Position numbers and translations under genes: made by a program. Source: Variovorax paradoxus (GTDB lineage: Bacteria > Pseudomonadota > Gammaproteobacteria > Burkholderiales > Burkholderiaceae_C). Taken from it: DNA of 64,000 nucleotides. The first letter of the stretch is position 1. Each line of letters opens with the position of its first letter. The stretch covers positions 1,813,001-1,877,000 of the forward strand of contig NZ_CP091716.1 in NCBI RefSeq assembly GCF_022009635.1. The letters run 5' to 3'. The notes beneath the pieces are model-generated. The model did not search any database. It saw nothing but the letters and a program-made list of their open reading frames with translations, and was not told where the DNA came from. Below are positions 53,368-63,761 of this stretch, piece by piece.

Positions 53368-54248
53368 GCTTCGGTTCCCGACTCGGCATCGGCTTCATGC
53401 GCGCGATCGCGCCGCTGCCCCTGCCGCTGGTGCGCGGTTTCGGGGCGTTCCTCGGCCGCATCCTGCATACCGTGGCGGTGCCGCGGCGGCGCGTGGTCGA
53501 CACCAATCTCGCGGTCTGCTTCCCCGAGAAATCGGAGGCAGAGCGCCGTGCCATCGCGCGCGAGACCTTCGTCTTCGTGGCGCAATCGTGGCTCGATCGC
53601 GGCTGGCTCTGGCATGCGCCCGAGAAGGTGGTGGCGAGCCGGCTCAAGGTGGTCGGCGCGGCTTCGGAGATCCGCGAGATCGCCGAGGGCGACGCGCCGA
53701 TGATCCTGTTCGCGCCGCATTTCTACGGCCTCGACGCGGCCGCCACCGCGCTGACCATGCACACGGCGCGCCCCTCGGCCACCATCTACACGACCCAGCG
53801 CGACCCGATGGTCGATGCCTGGATCCGCGAAGGCCGCACCCGCTTCGGCGACGTGGCGGCGCTCAACCGGGTGGACGGCATCAAGCCGGTGCTGCAGGGC
53901 CTGCGCAAGGGCGGCCTGCTGTATTTGCTGCCCGACATGGACTTTGGCCGCGACCAGACCATCTTCGTGCCGTTCTACGGGGTGCAGGCGGCCACGGTGC
54001 CCTCGCTGTCGCGCTTCGCGCGGCTGGGCAAGGCCAAGGTGGTGCCGGTGGTGTCGAAGCTCACGCGCGACGGCTATGAGATTCAGGTGCTGCCGACCTG
54101 GCAGAACTTCCCGACCGACGACGTCGAAGCCGACACGGCCCTCATGAACGAGCGCCTGAAGGGCTACATCGACACCATGCCTTCCCAGTACTACTGGGTG
54201 CACCGCCGGTTCAAGACCCGCCCCGAGGGCGAGCCGCCTATTTACTGA
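53364..54248 (+). CDS. Lysophospholipid/lipid A acyltransferase, LpxL/HtrB-like (copy 2)
   Basis: Second acyltransferase, 294 aa, with HX4D as HFYGLD in place of HX4E, then LLPDMDFGRDQTIFVPF. The Asp variant of the motif is found in several LpxL-like enzymes of betaproteobacteria. The pair probably performs two different late acylations of lipid A. Its ATG overlaps the stop of copy 1, and its last 7 bases overlap the convergent hydrolase. Confidence 0.93.
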   Translation: MSFGSRLGIGFMRAIAPLPLPLVRGFGAFLGRILHTVAVPRRRVVDTNLAVCFPEKSEAERRAIARETFVFVAQSWLDRGWLWHAPEKVVASRLKVVGAASEIREIAEGDAPMILFAPHFYGLDAAATALTMHTARPSATIYTTQRDPMVDAWIREGRTRFGDVAALNRVDGIKPVLQGLRKGGLLYLLPDMDFGRDQTIFVPFYGVQAATVPSLSRFARLGKAKVVPVVSKLTRDGYEIQVLPTWQNFPTDDVEADTALMNERLKGYIDTMPSQYYWVHRRFKTRPEGEPPIY

Positions 54249-55156
54249 GCGCGCTGCAGGAAGCCCTCGATCTCGCGGGCGACCAACTGCGGCTGCTCGT
54301 GCACGATCCAGTGGGTCGCGTTCGGCACCTTCTTCAGCTCCAGCTTCGGCACGTAGTCGTCGAGGCCCTCGAGCAGGCCGGGCAGCAGCGCCGCGTCGTC
54401 CAGCGCCCAGAACACGAAGGTCGGCACGTCCACCGTGAGCCGTTCGCGCGGCAGCACCGGAATGCCGTCGATGGTCTGGCCCGGCAGCGGCGGCTTCATC
54501 GGCGTCACGCGGTACAGGTTGCAGGCACCCGTGAGACCCGCGCCCCAGACTTCGCGGTACTTCTGCTTCACTTCCTCTGTCAGCCAGCCGAAGCCGTCCG
54601 GCCCGGCCTTCATCAGCGTGAAGAAGGGCCACATGCGCTTGAAGTCGTCGGCCGCGAGCAGCGCCTCGGCATCGGGGCGCGCGAGGAAGTTCATGTAGGC
54701 GCTGGCCTGCTGCTGCGCCGCGCTGTTGCGCAGCTCGCGCGTGAAGGTGCCCGGGTGCGGCGAATTGATGATGACCAGCTTGCCGACCTGCTGCGGAAAG
54801 GCATTGGCGTAGCCCCAACCGAAGGCGCCGCCCCAGTCGTGGGCCACCAGCGCGGCCATGGTGCCGTCGGCGCTCTCGGTGGCCACGAGCTGCTGGATGT
54901 CCTGGATCAGCAGGTGCGGCTTGTAGGCCGCCACGTCGGTCGGCGCGCTCGATTTCTCGAAGCCGCGCAGGTTGGGCGCCACACAGCGGTAGCCGCCGTG
55001 GGCGGGGTCCGCGAAGTATTCGAGCAGTTCGTCCCAGATGAACGCGGCCTCGGGGAAACCGTGCAGGAACACCATCAGCGGTCGGCCAGGCTCGCCGGTG
55101 GCGCGGCAACTGAGGGTGGTGCCGTTGGGCAGGCTGCGTTGGAAGGTCTCGATCAT
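54242..55156 (-). CDS. Alpha/beta hydrolase, epoxide hydrolase / haloalkanoate dehalogenase type
   Basis: A 304-residue cytoplasmic hydrolase. The oxyanion-hole motif is HGFPE (about residue 32). The nucleophile is Asp in VAHDWGGAFGW, which marks epoxide hydrolases and fluoroacetate or haloalkane dehalogenases and not esterases. The acid residue follows in FWALDDAALLP, and the base His in NATHWIVHEQP. The natural substrate cannot be told. AAGGAGA is the SD. Confidence 0.88.
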   Translation of the reverse strand: MIETFQRSLPNGTTLSCRATGEPGRPLMVFLHGFPEAAFIWDELLEYFADPAHGGYRCVAPNLRGFEKSSAPTDVAAYKPHLLIQDIQQLVATESADGTMAALVAHDWGGAFGWGYANAFPQQVGKLVIINSPHPGTFTRELRNSAAQQQASAYMNFLARPDAEALLAADDFKRMWPFFTLMKAGPDGFGWLTEEVKQKYREVWGAGLTGACNLYRVTPMKPPLPGQTIDGIPVLPRERLTVDVPTFVFWALDDAALLPGLLEGLDDYVPKLELKKVPNATHWIVHEQPQLVAREIEGFLQRAQ

Positions 55157-55241
55157 GCTTCTTGTCTCCTTGTGTTGACTGTCGCTATTCTTTTGATAGT
55201 GAACTGTGCAGATGGGACGCCCGGTGCAGCCTGTTGCCGGG

Positions 55242-55982
55242 TCAGGCCTCCGGCGGCGGGGCAGGTGGCTCGGCAGGCGCCTCGCTGCCTTCCGGGTGCA
55301 CCCAGCGCCACAGCAGCTCGGCCGCTTCGCCGACGCCCTGCTTCTTCAGTGCGGAAAACAGTTTCACCTCGCCGCCGCCGGCGTTCAGTCGCGTAATCGA
55401 CAGCACCTTGGCGGCCTCGCTGCGCGTGAGCTTGTCGGACTTGGTCAGCAGCACCAGGAACTTCAGGCCTTGTTCCACGCGCGGGCGGATCACGTCGAGC
55501 AGGATCTCGTCGAGTTCGGTCAGGCCGTGGCGCGGATCGCACATCAGCACCACGCCGCGCAGGCTCTCGCGCGTCATCAGGTAGTTGCCCATGACGCGCT
55601 GCCAGCGCAGCTTGGCTTCGCGCGGCACGGCCGCATAGCCGTAGCCGGGCAGGTCGGCCAGCACGGCGTCGTCGACCTTCTGCTTGCCGATGCCGAACAG
55701 GTTGATGTGCTGCGTGCGGCCCGGCGTCTTGGAGGCGAAGGCCAGGCGCGTCTGCTGCGTCAGGGTGTTGATGGCGGTCGACTTGCCCGCGTTGGAACGG
55801 CCGACGAAGGCGATTTCAGGCAGGTCGACAGGAGGCAGGTGCTCCAGTTGCGGCGCGCTGGTGAGGAAGTGGGCGGTATGCAACCAGCCCAGTGCCACGC
55901 GCTCGCGTTCGGCGACCTGGGGGTCCGCGGCGGGCGCCGCGCGGGGAGGATAGGCAGCGGGCTTGGCGCGCGGGGAGGGCAT
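55242..55982 (-). CDS. engB: Ribosome-assembly GTPase EngB (YihA/YsxC)
   Basis: A 246-aa TrmE-Era-EngA-EngB-type GTPase needed for 50S subunit assembly. It has G1 GRSNAGKS, G3 DLPGYGYA and G4 TKSD. Compared with E. coli YihA it has a proline/alanine-rich N-terminal extension and a Pro/Glu-rich tail (APAEPPAPPPEA), common in Burkholderiales. It is divergent from the cytochrome c4 gene by 73 bases. Confidence 0.96.
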   Translation of the reverse strand: MPSPRAKPAAYPPRAAPAADPQVAERERVALGWLHTAHFLTSAPQLEHLPPVDLPEIAFVGRSNAGKSTAINTLTQQTRLAFASKTPGRTQHINLFGIGKQKVDDAVLADLPGYGYAAVPREAKLRWQRVMGNYLMTRESLRGVVLMCDPRHGLTELDEILLDVIRPRVEQGLKFLVLLTKSDKLTRSEAAKVLSITRLNAGGGEVKLFSALKKQGVGEAAELLWRWVHPEGSEAPAEPPAPPPEA

Positions 55983-56055
55983 CTACGGACTTTCGAAACT
56001 AGACCCACATTGTAGAATCGTGAGGTTTTGCGCCAATAAATTCGAAGCCCCCGAT

Positions 56056-56736
56056 ATGAAGTTGTTTGCCAATATTGTGCTTGCGGCCCTCGTGGGCCTC
56101 GCATCCAGCGTGAGTTTTGCAGCCGATGAACACGCCGCGGCTCCCGCTGCGGCGCCGGCCAAACCGGCCAAGCCGGACCCCGCCAAGGGGGATACGCTGT
56201 TCAGCGCGAGCACCCCCACGGTCCAGAGCTGCGCTTCGTGCCACAACGCTGACGGCAACTCGACCATCGCGGCCAACCCCAAGCTGGCGCAACAACACCC
56301 CGAATACATCCTCAAGCAGCTGCAGGACTTCAAGTCCGGCAAGCGCAAGAACAGCGTCATGAGCCCCATGGCCGCGAACCTCAGCGACCAGGACATGCGC
56401 GACATCGCCTGGTTCGTGGCCTCCAAGAAGATCAAGACCGGCTTCTCGAAGGACAAGGACACCGTGGCCCTTGGCGAGAAGATCTACCGCGGCGGCATCG
56501 GCGAGCGCTCCATCCCCGCCTGCGCCGGCTGCCACAGCCCCAACGGCGCCGGCCTGCCCGCCCAGTACCCGCGCCTGGGCGGCCAGAACGCCGACTACAC
56601 CGTGGCCCAGCTCAAGGCCTTCCGTGGCGACGGCACGCCCGTGCGCACCAACAGCGGCCCCATGACCGGCGTCGCCGCCAAGCTCAACGACCGCGAAATC
56701 GCCGCCGTGGCGGACTACATCGCCGGCCTGCGCTGA
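56056..56736 (+). CDS. Diheme cytochrome c4
   Basis: Periplasmic electron carrier of 226 aa: a signal peptide to about residue 23, an Ala/Pro linker, then two cytochrome c domains with hemes at CASCH (C59, C62, H63) and CAGCH (C156, C159, H160). It donates electrons to terminal oxidases. The start at 56056 is chosen from the signal peptide MKLFANIVLAALVG. It is followed by a strong terminator and then by the genes that attach heme to it (ResB, CcsB). A weak -10 (TAGAAT, 56013-56018) lies upstream. Confidence 0.96.
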   Translation: MKLFANIVLAALVGLASSVSFAADEHAAAPAAAPAKPAKPDPAKGDTLFSASTPTVQSCASCHNADGNSTIAANPKLAQQHPEYILKQLQDFKSGKRKNSVMSPMAANLSDQDMRDIAWFVASKKIKTGFSKDKDTVALGEKIYRGGIGERSIPACAGCHSPNGAGLPAQYPRLGGQNADYTVAQLKAFRGDGTPVRTNSGPMTGVAAKLNDREIAAVADYIAGLR

Positions 56737-56785
56737 TGACGATGCGCTCCAGAGCGTGAACTAACCGCCGACAACAACCCCAAAC

Positions 56786-56829
56786 AAAGGGCGGGCCGAT
56801 CCACCAGGATGGCCCGCCCTTTTGCTTTT
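56786..56829 (+). terminator. Rho-independent terminator after cytochrome c4
   Basis: A 12-bp stem AAAGGGCGGGCC/GGCCCGCCCTTT with a 13-base loop, followed by T-rich TTTGCTTTT. It separates the cytochrome gene from resB. Confidence 0.92.
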
Positions 56830-56857
56830 CTCCCGTCTTCCCCTACCTTTCGCCTCG

Positions 56858-59023
56858 ATGTCCGTTTCCACCCATGGCCTTCGCGTCCATCGCGGCCCGC
56901 AAATGCTTCGCGCGGCGGTGGAGCTGCTGTCGTCGATGCGCTTCGCGATCGCGCTGCTCACCGTCATCTGCATCGCGTCGATCATCGGCACCGTGCTGAA
57001 GCAGCACGAGCCGATCAACAACTACATCAACCAGTTCGGACCCTTCTGGGCGGAGCTGTTCCGCGCGGCGCGGCTCGACTCGGTCTACAGCGCCTGGTGG
57101 TTCATGCTGATCCTGCTGTTCCTGGTGATCAGCACCTCGCTGTGCGTCGCGCGCAACACGCCGCGCATCCTGGTCGACCTCAAGACCTTCAAGGAAGACA
57201 TCCGCGCGCAGAGCCTGAAGGCCTTCGGCCAGCGCGCCGAGAACCGCCTGGGCGAAACGCCGGAGGCCGCGGCCAACCGCATCGGGCAACTGCTGGTGAG
57301 CGGCGGCTGGAAGGTCAAGCTGCAGCAGCGCGAGGCCACCAATGGCAGCCGCCCGACCGGCGCCGGCTGGATGGTCGCGGCGCGCGCCGGCGGCGCCCAC
57401 AAGCTGGGCTACATCGCGGCCCACAGCGCGATCGTGCTGGTGTGCATCGGCGGCCTGCTCGACGGCGACCTCATCGTGCGCGCGCAGACCTGGTTCAACG
57501 GCAAGAGCGTGTTCACCGGCGGCGGCATGATCGCCGACGTGGCGCCCGAGCACCGCCTGTCCGCCAGCAATCCGACCTTCCGCGGCAACATCCTCGTGCC
57601 CGAGGGCGGGCAGGGCAGCGTGGCCATCCTGAACCAGGCCGACGGCGTGCTGCTGCAGGAGCTGCCGTTTTCCATCGAGCTGAAGAAGTTCATCGTCGAT
57701 TACTACTCGACCGGCATGCCCAAGCTGTTCGCGAGCGAGGTCGTGCTGCACGACCGCGAGACCGGCGAGCAGGTGCCCGCGCGCATCGAGGTGAACCACC
57801 CGGCCAGCTACAAGGGCGTGGAGATCTACCAGTCGAGCTTCGACGACGGCGGCTCCAAGGTGAAGCTCAAGGCGGTGCCGATGGCTGCCGCGGCCAAGCC
57901 CTTCGAGGTCGAAGGCATCATCGGCGGCCCAAGCACCGAGATCACCAACGGCAAGGAAAAGCTCACGCTCGAATACGCCGCGCTGCGCGTGATCAACGTC
58001 GAGAACTTCGCCGACGCCGGAGCCATGAGCAGCGGCGCCGACGTGCGCAAGGTCGACCTGCGCCACGACATCGAATCGCGCCTGGGCGCGGCCAACAAGG
58101 TCAACAAGCCGAAGGTGCTGCGCAACATCGGCCCGAGCATCGGCTACAAGCTGCGCGACGCCTCCGGCCAGGCGCGCGAGTACCAGAACTACATGGTGCC
58201 GGTCGACACCGGCGACGGCCAGCCGGTGTTCCTGCTCGGCATGCGCGAAAAGCCGGAGGATCCGTTCCGCTACCTGCGCGTGCCGGCCGACGAGCAGGGC
58301 TCGATGGACGGCTTCGTGCGCATGCGCGCAGCGCTCGCCGACCCCGACACTCGCGCGCGCGCCATCGAGCGCTACATCGCCAAGGCCACCGACCCGAAGC
58401 GCCCCGAAATGGCCGAGCAGCTGCGCGTGTCGGCCACCCGCGCGCTGGCGCTGTTCTCGGGCAGCGAGCGCGCCAGGGCGGACGCCACCACGGTGGGCGG
58501 CTGGCAGGCGATTGCGGAGTTCATGGAAATCAACGTGCCCGAGGCAGAGCGCGAGCGCGCCGGCGGCGTGCTGGTGCGCATCCTCAACGACGTGCTGTTC
58601 GAAGTGCTCAACCTGAGCCGCGAAGGCGCCGGCCTGGCCGCGCTGCCGAACGACGAAAAATCGCAGGCCTACCTGACGCAGGCCGTGCTGGCCATCAGCG
58701 ACGCGCACTTCTATCCCGCACCGGTCGCGATGATGATGACCGACTTCACCCAGGTGCAGGCCAGCGTGTTCCAGGTGGCGCGAGCCCCCGGCAAGAGCGT
58801 TGTCTACCTGGGCTGCCTGTTGCTGATCATCGGGATTTTTGCCATGCTGTACGTGCGCGAGCGGCGCCTGTGGGTGTGGCTCACCCCCGACGGCAATGCA
58901 TCGGAGACGGCCGCCACGATGGCGTTCTCGGTCAATCGCAAGACCATCGACAGCGACCGCGAATTCGAGCACCTCAAGCACAAGCTGCTCGCCCTGAACA
59001 AGACGGAACCCGAGACATCATGA
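56858..59023 (+). CDS. resB: Cytochrome c biogenesis protein ResB (Ccs1)
   Basis: A 721-aa inner-membrane component of System II cytochrome c maturation. It has helices near residues 30-50 and 75-95, then about 160-180, a large periplasmic ResB domain, and a last helix around 645-665. FNGKSVFTGGG and NHPASYKGVEIYQSSFDDGG are conserved ResB blocks. With CcsB it exports heme and ligates it to CXXCH motifs. The ATG at 56858 is taken; upstream TTG extensions fall inside the terminator. It overlaps ccsB by ATGA. Confidence 0.95.
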   Translation: MSVSTHGLRVHRGPQMLRAAVELLSSMRFAIALLTVICIASIIGTVLKQHEPINNYINQFGPFWAELFRAARLDSVYSAWWFMLILLFLVISTSLCVARNTPRILVDLKTFKEDIRAQSLKAFGQRAENRLGETPEAAANRIGQLLVSGGWKVKLQQREATNGSRPTGAGWMVAARAGGAHKLGYIAAHSAIVLVCIGGLLDGDLIVRAQTWFNGKSVFTGGGMIADVAPEHRLSASNPTFRGNILVPEGGQGSVAILNQADGVLLQELPFSIELKKFIVDYYSTGMPKLFASEVVLHDRETGEQVPARIEVNHPASYKGVEIYQSSFDDGGSKVKLKAVPMAAAAKPFEVEGIIGGPSTEITNGKEKLTLEYAALRVINVENFADAGAMSSGADVRKVDLRHDIESRLGAANKVNKPKVLRNIGPSIGYKLRDASGQAREYQNYMVPVDTGDGQPVFLLGMREKPEDPFRYLRVPADEQGSMDGFVRMRAALADPDTRARAIERYIAKATDPKRPEMAEQLRVSATRALALFSGSERARADATTVGGWQAIAEFMEINVPEAERERAGGVLVRILNDVLFEVLNLSREGAGLAALPNDEKSQAYLTQAVLAISDAHFYPAPVAMMMTDFTQVQASVFQVARAPGKSVVYLGCLLLIIGIFAMLYVRERRLWVWLTPDGNASETAATMAFSVNRKTIDSDREFEHLKHKLLALNKTEPETS

Positions 59024-60336
59024 ACACCACGACCCTCACGCTCAATGAAAGCTGGCTCTCGCGCCGCAACCTGTTCGATTGGGTGTTCGCGGCGCTGGTG
59101 CTGGCGGGCGGCCTGTTCGCGTTCACGCGCTATGCCGGGTCGATGGACTACTACGAGAAGCCGATCCTCGCCGCCGCGGTGATCTCGATGATCGCCATCG
59201 GCTGGTTCTGGCGCCCGCTGCGCGTGCTGGCCATCGTGGTGGCCGCCGCGTCGCTGCTGGCCATCAGCTCCTACCAGGGCGACCTCGCGCGCGCCGACAC
59301 GGTGTTCTGGCTCAAGTACTTCCTGTCGAGCCAGTCGGCCATCCTGTGGATGAGCGTGCTGTTCTTCATGAGCACGCTGTTCTACTGGCTCGGCTTCTTC
59401 GGCGGCAAGCAGTCGGACACCTTCGACATGATCGGCTCGCGCCTGGCCTGGGCCGCGGTGACGATGGCGCTGATCGGCACCATGGTGCGCTGGTACGAAA
59501 GCCACCAGCTCGGCCCGGACATCGGCCACATTCCGGTCAGCAACCTGTACGAAGTGTTCGTGCTCTTCTGCTGGCTCACCGCCGCGTTCTATCTGTACTT
59601 CGAGGAGCGCTACAACACGCGCGCGCTCGGCGCCTTTGTGATGCTGGTGGTCAGCGCGGCGGTCGGCTTCCTGCTCTGGTACACCATCGTGCGCGAGGCG
59701 CACGAGATCCAGCCGCTGGTGCCCGCGCTGCAGAGCTGGTGGATGAAACTGCATGTGCCGGCCAACTTCATCGGCTACGGCACCTTCGCGCTGGCGGCCA
59801 TGGTTGCCTTCGCGTACCTCATCAAGGAACAGGCCGACGAGAAGCGCTGGTACAAGCTCACGCCGATCTGGCTGCTGGGCGTGGCGCTGTGCTTCGTGCC
59901 GGTGGCCTTCCGCCAGCGAGTGCAGGAAGCCGGCGGCAGCTACTGGGTGGTCTATGCGGGCATCTCGGCGCTGATTGCGGCGGGCATCCTGCTGGGGCGC
60001 AAGCGCATCGCGGCCCGGCTGCCGGCCAACGAGGTGCTCGACGACGTGATGTACAAGTCGATCACCGTCGGCTTCGCCTTCTTCACCATCGCCACCGTGC
60101 TCGGCGCCCTGTGGGCCGCAGACGCCTGGGGCGGCTACTGGAGCTGGGATCCGAAGGAGACCTGGGCGCTGATCGTCTGGCTCAACTACGCGGCATGGCT
60201 GCACATGCGGCTCGTGAAGGGGCTGCGCGGCACCGTGGCGGCGTGGTGGGCACTGGGCGGCCTGGCGGTCACGACCTTCGCCTTCCTGGGCGTGAACATG
60301 TTCCTGAGCGGGCTGCACAGCTACGGCACGCTGTAG
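59020..60336 (+). CDS. ccsB: Cytochrome c biogenesis protein CcsB/CcsA (ResC)
   Basis: A 438-aa heme-handling membrane protein with about eight helices. The tryptophan-rich heme-binding WWD motif is WGGYWSWDPKETWAL near residue 370, and conserved external histidines are in KLHVPANF and LHSYGTL. It partners ResB to form the System II heme lyase, used for the neighbouring cytochrome c4 and all other c-type cytochromes. Its start overlaps the resB stop. Confidence 0.96.
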   Translation: MNTTTLTLNESWLSRRNLFDWVFAALVLAGGLFAFTRYAGSMDYYEKPILAAAVISMIAIGWFWRPLRVLAIVVAAASLLAISSYQGDLARADTVFWLKYFLSSQSAILWMSVLFFMSTLFYWLGFFGGKQSDTFDMIGSRLAWAAVTMALIGTMVRWYESHQLGPDIGHIPVSNLYEVFVLFCWLTAAFYLYFEERYNTRALGAFVMLVVSAAVGFLLWYTIVREAHEIQPLVPALQSWWMKLHVPANFIGYGTFALAAMVAFAYLIKEQADEKRWYKLTPIWLLGVALCFVPVAFRQRVQEAGGSYWVVYAGISALIAAGILLGRKRIAARLPANEVLDDVMYKSITVGFAFFTIATVLGALWAADAWGGYWSWDPKETWALIVWLNYAAWLHMRLVKGLRGTVAAWWALGGLAVTTFAFLGVNMFLSGLHSYGTL

Positions 60337-60452
60337 GAGCAGGCTGCGGGTCTTTCGCGAAGAATTGAAACCGCGCGCCGCGCTGGCGCGTAACCAAATC
60401 GGGGTCGGTCACGAACTACCCTGAGCACAACGATTCCAGCGAAAGGCTTGCC

Positions 60453-61478
<1,026 letters not shown>

Positions 61479-61506
61479 GCCTGCTGCGCCATCCGGCCGT
61501 TGCCCC

Positions 61507-62166
61507 ATGAACAAGCTGCTCATGCATCCGGCGACCAAGCCGGTCATCTTCCTGTTGTGTCTTTTGCCGTTCGCGCGGCTGGCCTACGGCGCCTTCACGG
61601 ACGGGCTCGGCGCCAATCCGGCCGAGTTCCTGATCCGCGCCACGGGCGACTGGACGCTGCGCTTCATCTGCATCGTGCTGGCGGTGACGCCGCTGCGCGT
61701 GATGAGCAAGTGGAACGCGCTCGCGCGCTATCGCCGCATGCTGGGCCTGTTCGCGTATTTCTACGTGGTGCTGCACCTGCTGTGCTACAGCTGGTTCGAC
61801 ATGGGCTTCGAGTGGGGCGACATCGCCAAGGACATCGCGAAGCGGCCGTTCATCCTTGTGGGATTCACCGCTTTCGTGCTGCTGACGCCGCTCGCGGCCA
61901 CCTCGTTCAACCGCGCGATCAAGGCGATGGGCGCGAAGCGCTGGCAGATGCTGCACAAGCTGGTGTACGTGATCGCGGGGCTCGGGCTGCTGCACTTCTT
62001 CTGGATGCGCGCGGGCAAGAACAACTTCGCCGAAGTGTTCGTCTACGTGGCGATCATCGGCGTGCTGCTGGCTTGGCGCGTTTGGGATTTCGCGAGCAAG
62101 CGCAAGGCAAAGGCAACCGCGGCCGCAACGGCGCGCGGCGGCAACAAGCCGCTGCGCACCGGCTGA
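61507..62166 (+). CDS. msrQ: Heme-binding membrane subunit MsrQ (YedZ)
   Basis: A 219-aa inner-membrane b-type cytochrome with about six helices, passing electrons from the quinone pool or a flavin reductase to MsrP. The ferric-reductase-like domain has histidines in YVVLHLLCY and RWQMLHKLVYV as heme ligands. It ends 18 bases from convergent lysA, without an obvious terminator. Confidence 0.95.
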   Translation: MNKLLMHPATKPVIFLLCLLPFARLAYGAFTDGLGANPAEFLIRATGDWTLRFICIVLAVTPLRVMSKWNALARYRRMLGLFAYFYVVLHLLCYSWFDMGFEWGDIAKDIAKRPFILVGFTAFVLLTPLAATSFNRAIKAMGAKRWQMLHKLVYVIAGLGLLHFFWMRAGKNNFAEVFVYVAIIGVLLAWRVWDFASKRKAKATAAATARGGNKPLRTG

Positions 62167-62184
62167 CCGCCGGGCGAGGACAGG

Positions 62185-63474
62185 TCAGCCGTCGATCTCG
62201 GCGCGCAGCTGGTCTTCCATCGTCTCGCGGCGGCGGATCAGCTTGGCGGCCGCGCCGCTCACCAGCACTTCGGCGGCACGACCGCGCGTGTTGTAGTTGC
62301 TGGCCATGCTCATGCAATACGCGCCGGCCGACAGCACGGCGAGCAGGTCGCCGGCCACCACGTTGAGCGTGCGGTCGCGGCCGATCCAGTCGCCGCTTTC
62401 GCAGACCGGGCCGACTACGTCGTAGACCGGTGCGTCGCCGGCGCGGGTGCGCACCGGCACGATGCGCTGGAAAGCCTGGTACATCGCGGGCCGCGGCAGG
62501 TCGTTCATGGCCGCGTCGATGATGCAGAAGTTCTTGTCTTCGCCGGGCTTGGTGTAGAGCACCTCGGTCACGCACACGCCCGCGTTGCCGACCAGCGAAC
62601 GGCCGGGCTCGATGACCAGCTTGCGCTGGCCGAAGCCGCGGGCGTCGAGCTTGGCGAGCAGCTGCTGCCAGAGCGCATCGGCCTTGGGCGGCACTTCGCC
62701 GTTGTAGTCGATGCCCAGGCCGCCGCCGAAGTCCAGGTGATGGATCGGCACGCCGGCCGCCTCGATGGCCTCGACGAGGTCGAGCACGCGGTCGCAGGCA
62801 TCGAGATAAGGCGAGGCTTCGGTGATCTGCGAGCCGATGTGGCAGTCGATGCCGACGACCTCGAGGCCCGGCAGTCTTGCGGCGTGGCGGTAAGCCTCGA
62901 CAGCGCGGTCGTGCGCGATGCCGAACTTGTTGCCCTTGAGGCCGGTGGAAATGTAGGGATGCGTCTTCGGGTCGACGTTCGGATTGATGCGGATGCTGAT
63001 CGGCGCACGCTTGCCTTCGGCGGCGGCGACTTCGCTCAGCACGTCGAGTTCGGCTTCGCTCTCGACGTTGAAGCAGGCGATGCCGGCGGCGAGGGCCTGG
63101 CGCATCTCGGCGCGGGTCTTGCCGACGCCCGAAAAAATGATCTTCTTCGGATCGGCGCCGACGGCCAGTACGCGCGACAGCTCACCGCCCGAGACGATGT
63201 CGAAGCCGCAGCCCGCCTCGGCGAACACGCGCAGCACGCCGAGCGACGAATTGGCCTTCATGGCGTAGCAGATGAGGGCATCGCGACCTTCGAAGCCGCG
63301 CTGGTAGGCGGCCAGGGCGTCGAGCATCCACTGCTTCGAGTAGACGAAAAGGGGGGTGCCATGTTCGCGAGCCAGCGCGTCGAGCGCGACGCCTTCGACG
63401 TGCAGCGCGCCATCGCGTTGTGCGACGTGGGGTTGGCCGGGCAGGGGAGAGGACGAAGAAACGCTGCCGGTCAT
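62185..63474 (-). CDS. lysA: Diaminopimelate decarboxylase
   Basis: The last step of lysine synthesis, meso-diaminopimelate to lysine, PLP-dependent; 429 aa. PLP binds the Lys in CYAMKANSS; HIGSQI, the Gly-rich DFGGGLGIDY and EPGRSLVGNAG bind the phosphate. The active-site Cys is in GPVCESGD, and YCMSMASNYN is close to the end. The ATG at 63474 overlaps the lptM stop, so it is co-translated with that small lipoprotein, a conserved pairing in proteobacteria. Confidence 0.97.
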   Translation of the reverse strand: MTGSVSSSSPLPGQPHVAQRDGALHVEGVALDALAREHGTPLFVYSKQWMLDALAAYQRGFEGRDALICYAMKANSSLGVLRVFAEAGCGFDIVSGGELSRVLAVGADPKKIIFSGVGKTRAEMRQALAAGIACFNVESEAELDVLSEVAAAEGKRAPISIRINPNVDPKTHPYISTGLKGNKFGIAHDRAVEAYRHAARLPGLEVVGIDCHIGSQITEASPYLDACDRVLDLVEAIEAAGVPIHHLDFGGGLGIDYNGEVPPKADALWQQLLAKLDARGFGQRKLVIEPGRSLVGNAGVCVTEVLYTKPGEDKNFCIIDAAMNDLPRPAMYQAFQRIVPVRTRAGDAPVYDVVGPVCESGDWIGRDRTLNVVAGDLLAVLSAGAYCMSMASNYNTRGRAAEVLVSGAAAKLIRRRETMEDQLRAEIDG

Positions 63475-63749
63475 TTGCGGGTTCCGGTGCTGTCGTTGGT
63501 GCTGTTGGTGGTGGCACTGCTGGCCGGGGCGGCCGGCGCGGGCGTGGTGTTCGTGCTCGACGTGGAATCCGATCCGCCCGGGGTCAGCAGCTGCGGCAAC
63601 GTCGCCCGCTGGGCCGCGGCGGGATCGGTCGGGAGGTACAGGGCTCCCTTCTGGCCGCAAGCGGCCAGACCGGTGGTGGCTGCGGCGAGGCAGACCATGA
63701 GCGCAGCGCGGACGCGGGTGCTCACTAGAATTTGGCGAACGTTCAACAT
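63471..63749 (-). CDS. lptM: Small lipoprotein LptM (YifL-like)
   Basis: A 92-residue outer-membrane lipoprotein with lipobox LAAC (Cys31), then GQKGALYLP, the signature by which LptM assists LptD maturation. The remainder is a low-complexity Ser/Thr/Ala/Pro tail. The start codon is only 12 bases from divergent cyaY, so its promoter must overlap cyaY; TACAAT on the minus strand (63761-63756) could be a -10, implying an almost leaderless mRNA. It overlaps lysA by 4 bases. Confidence 0.92.
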   Translation of the reverse strand: MLNVRQILVSTRVRAALMVCLAAATTGLAACGQKGALYLPTDPAAAQRATLPQLLTPGGSDSTSSTNTTPAPAAPASSATTNSTNDSTGTRK

Positions 63750-63761
63750 AGCGAAATTGTA

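Noticed and set aside
56822-56857. Longer resB start (TTG) upstream of 56858
   Set aside because: It falls in the T-tract of the terminator after cytochrome c4 and adds nothing conserved.
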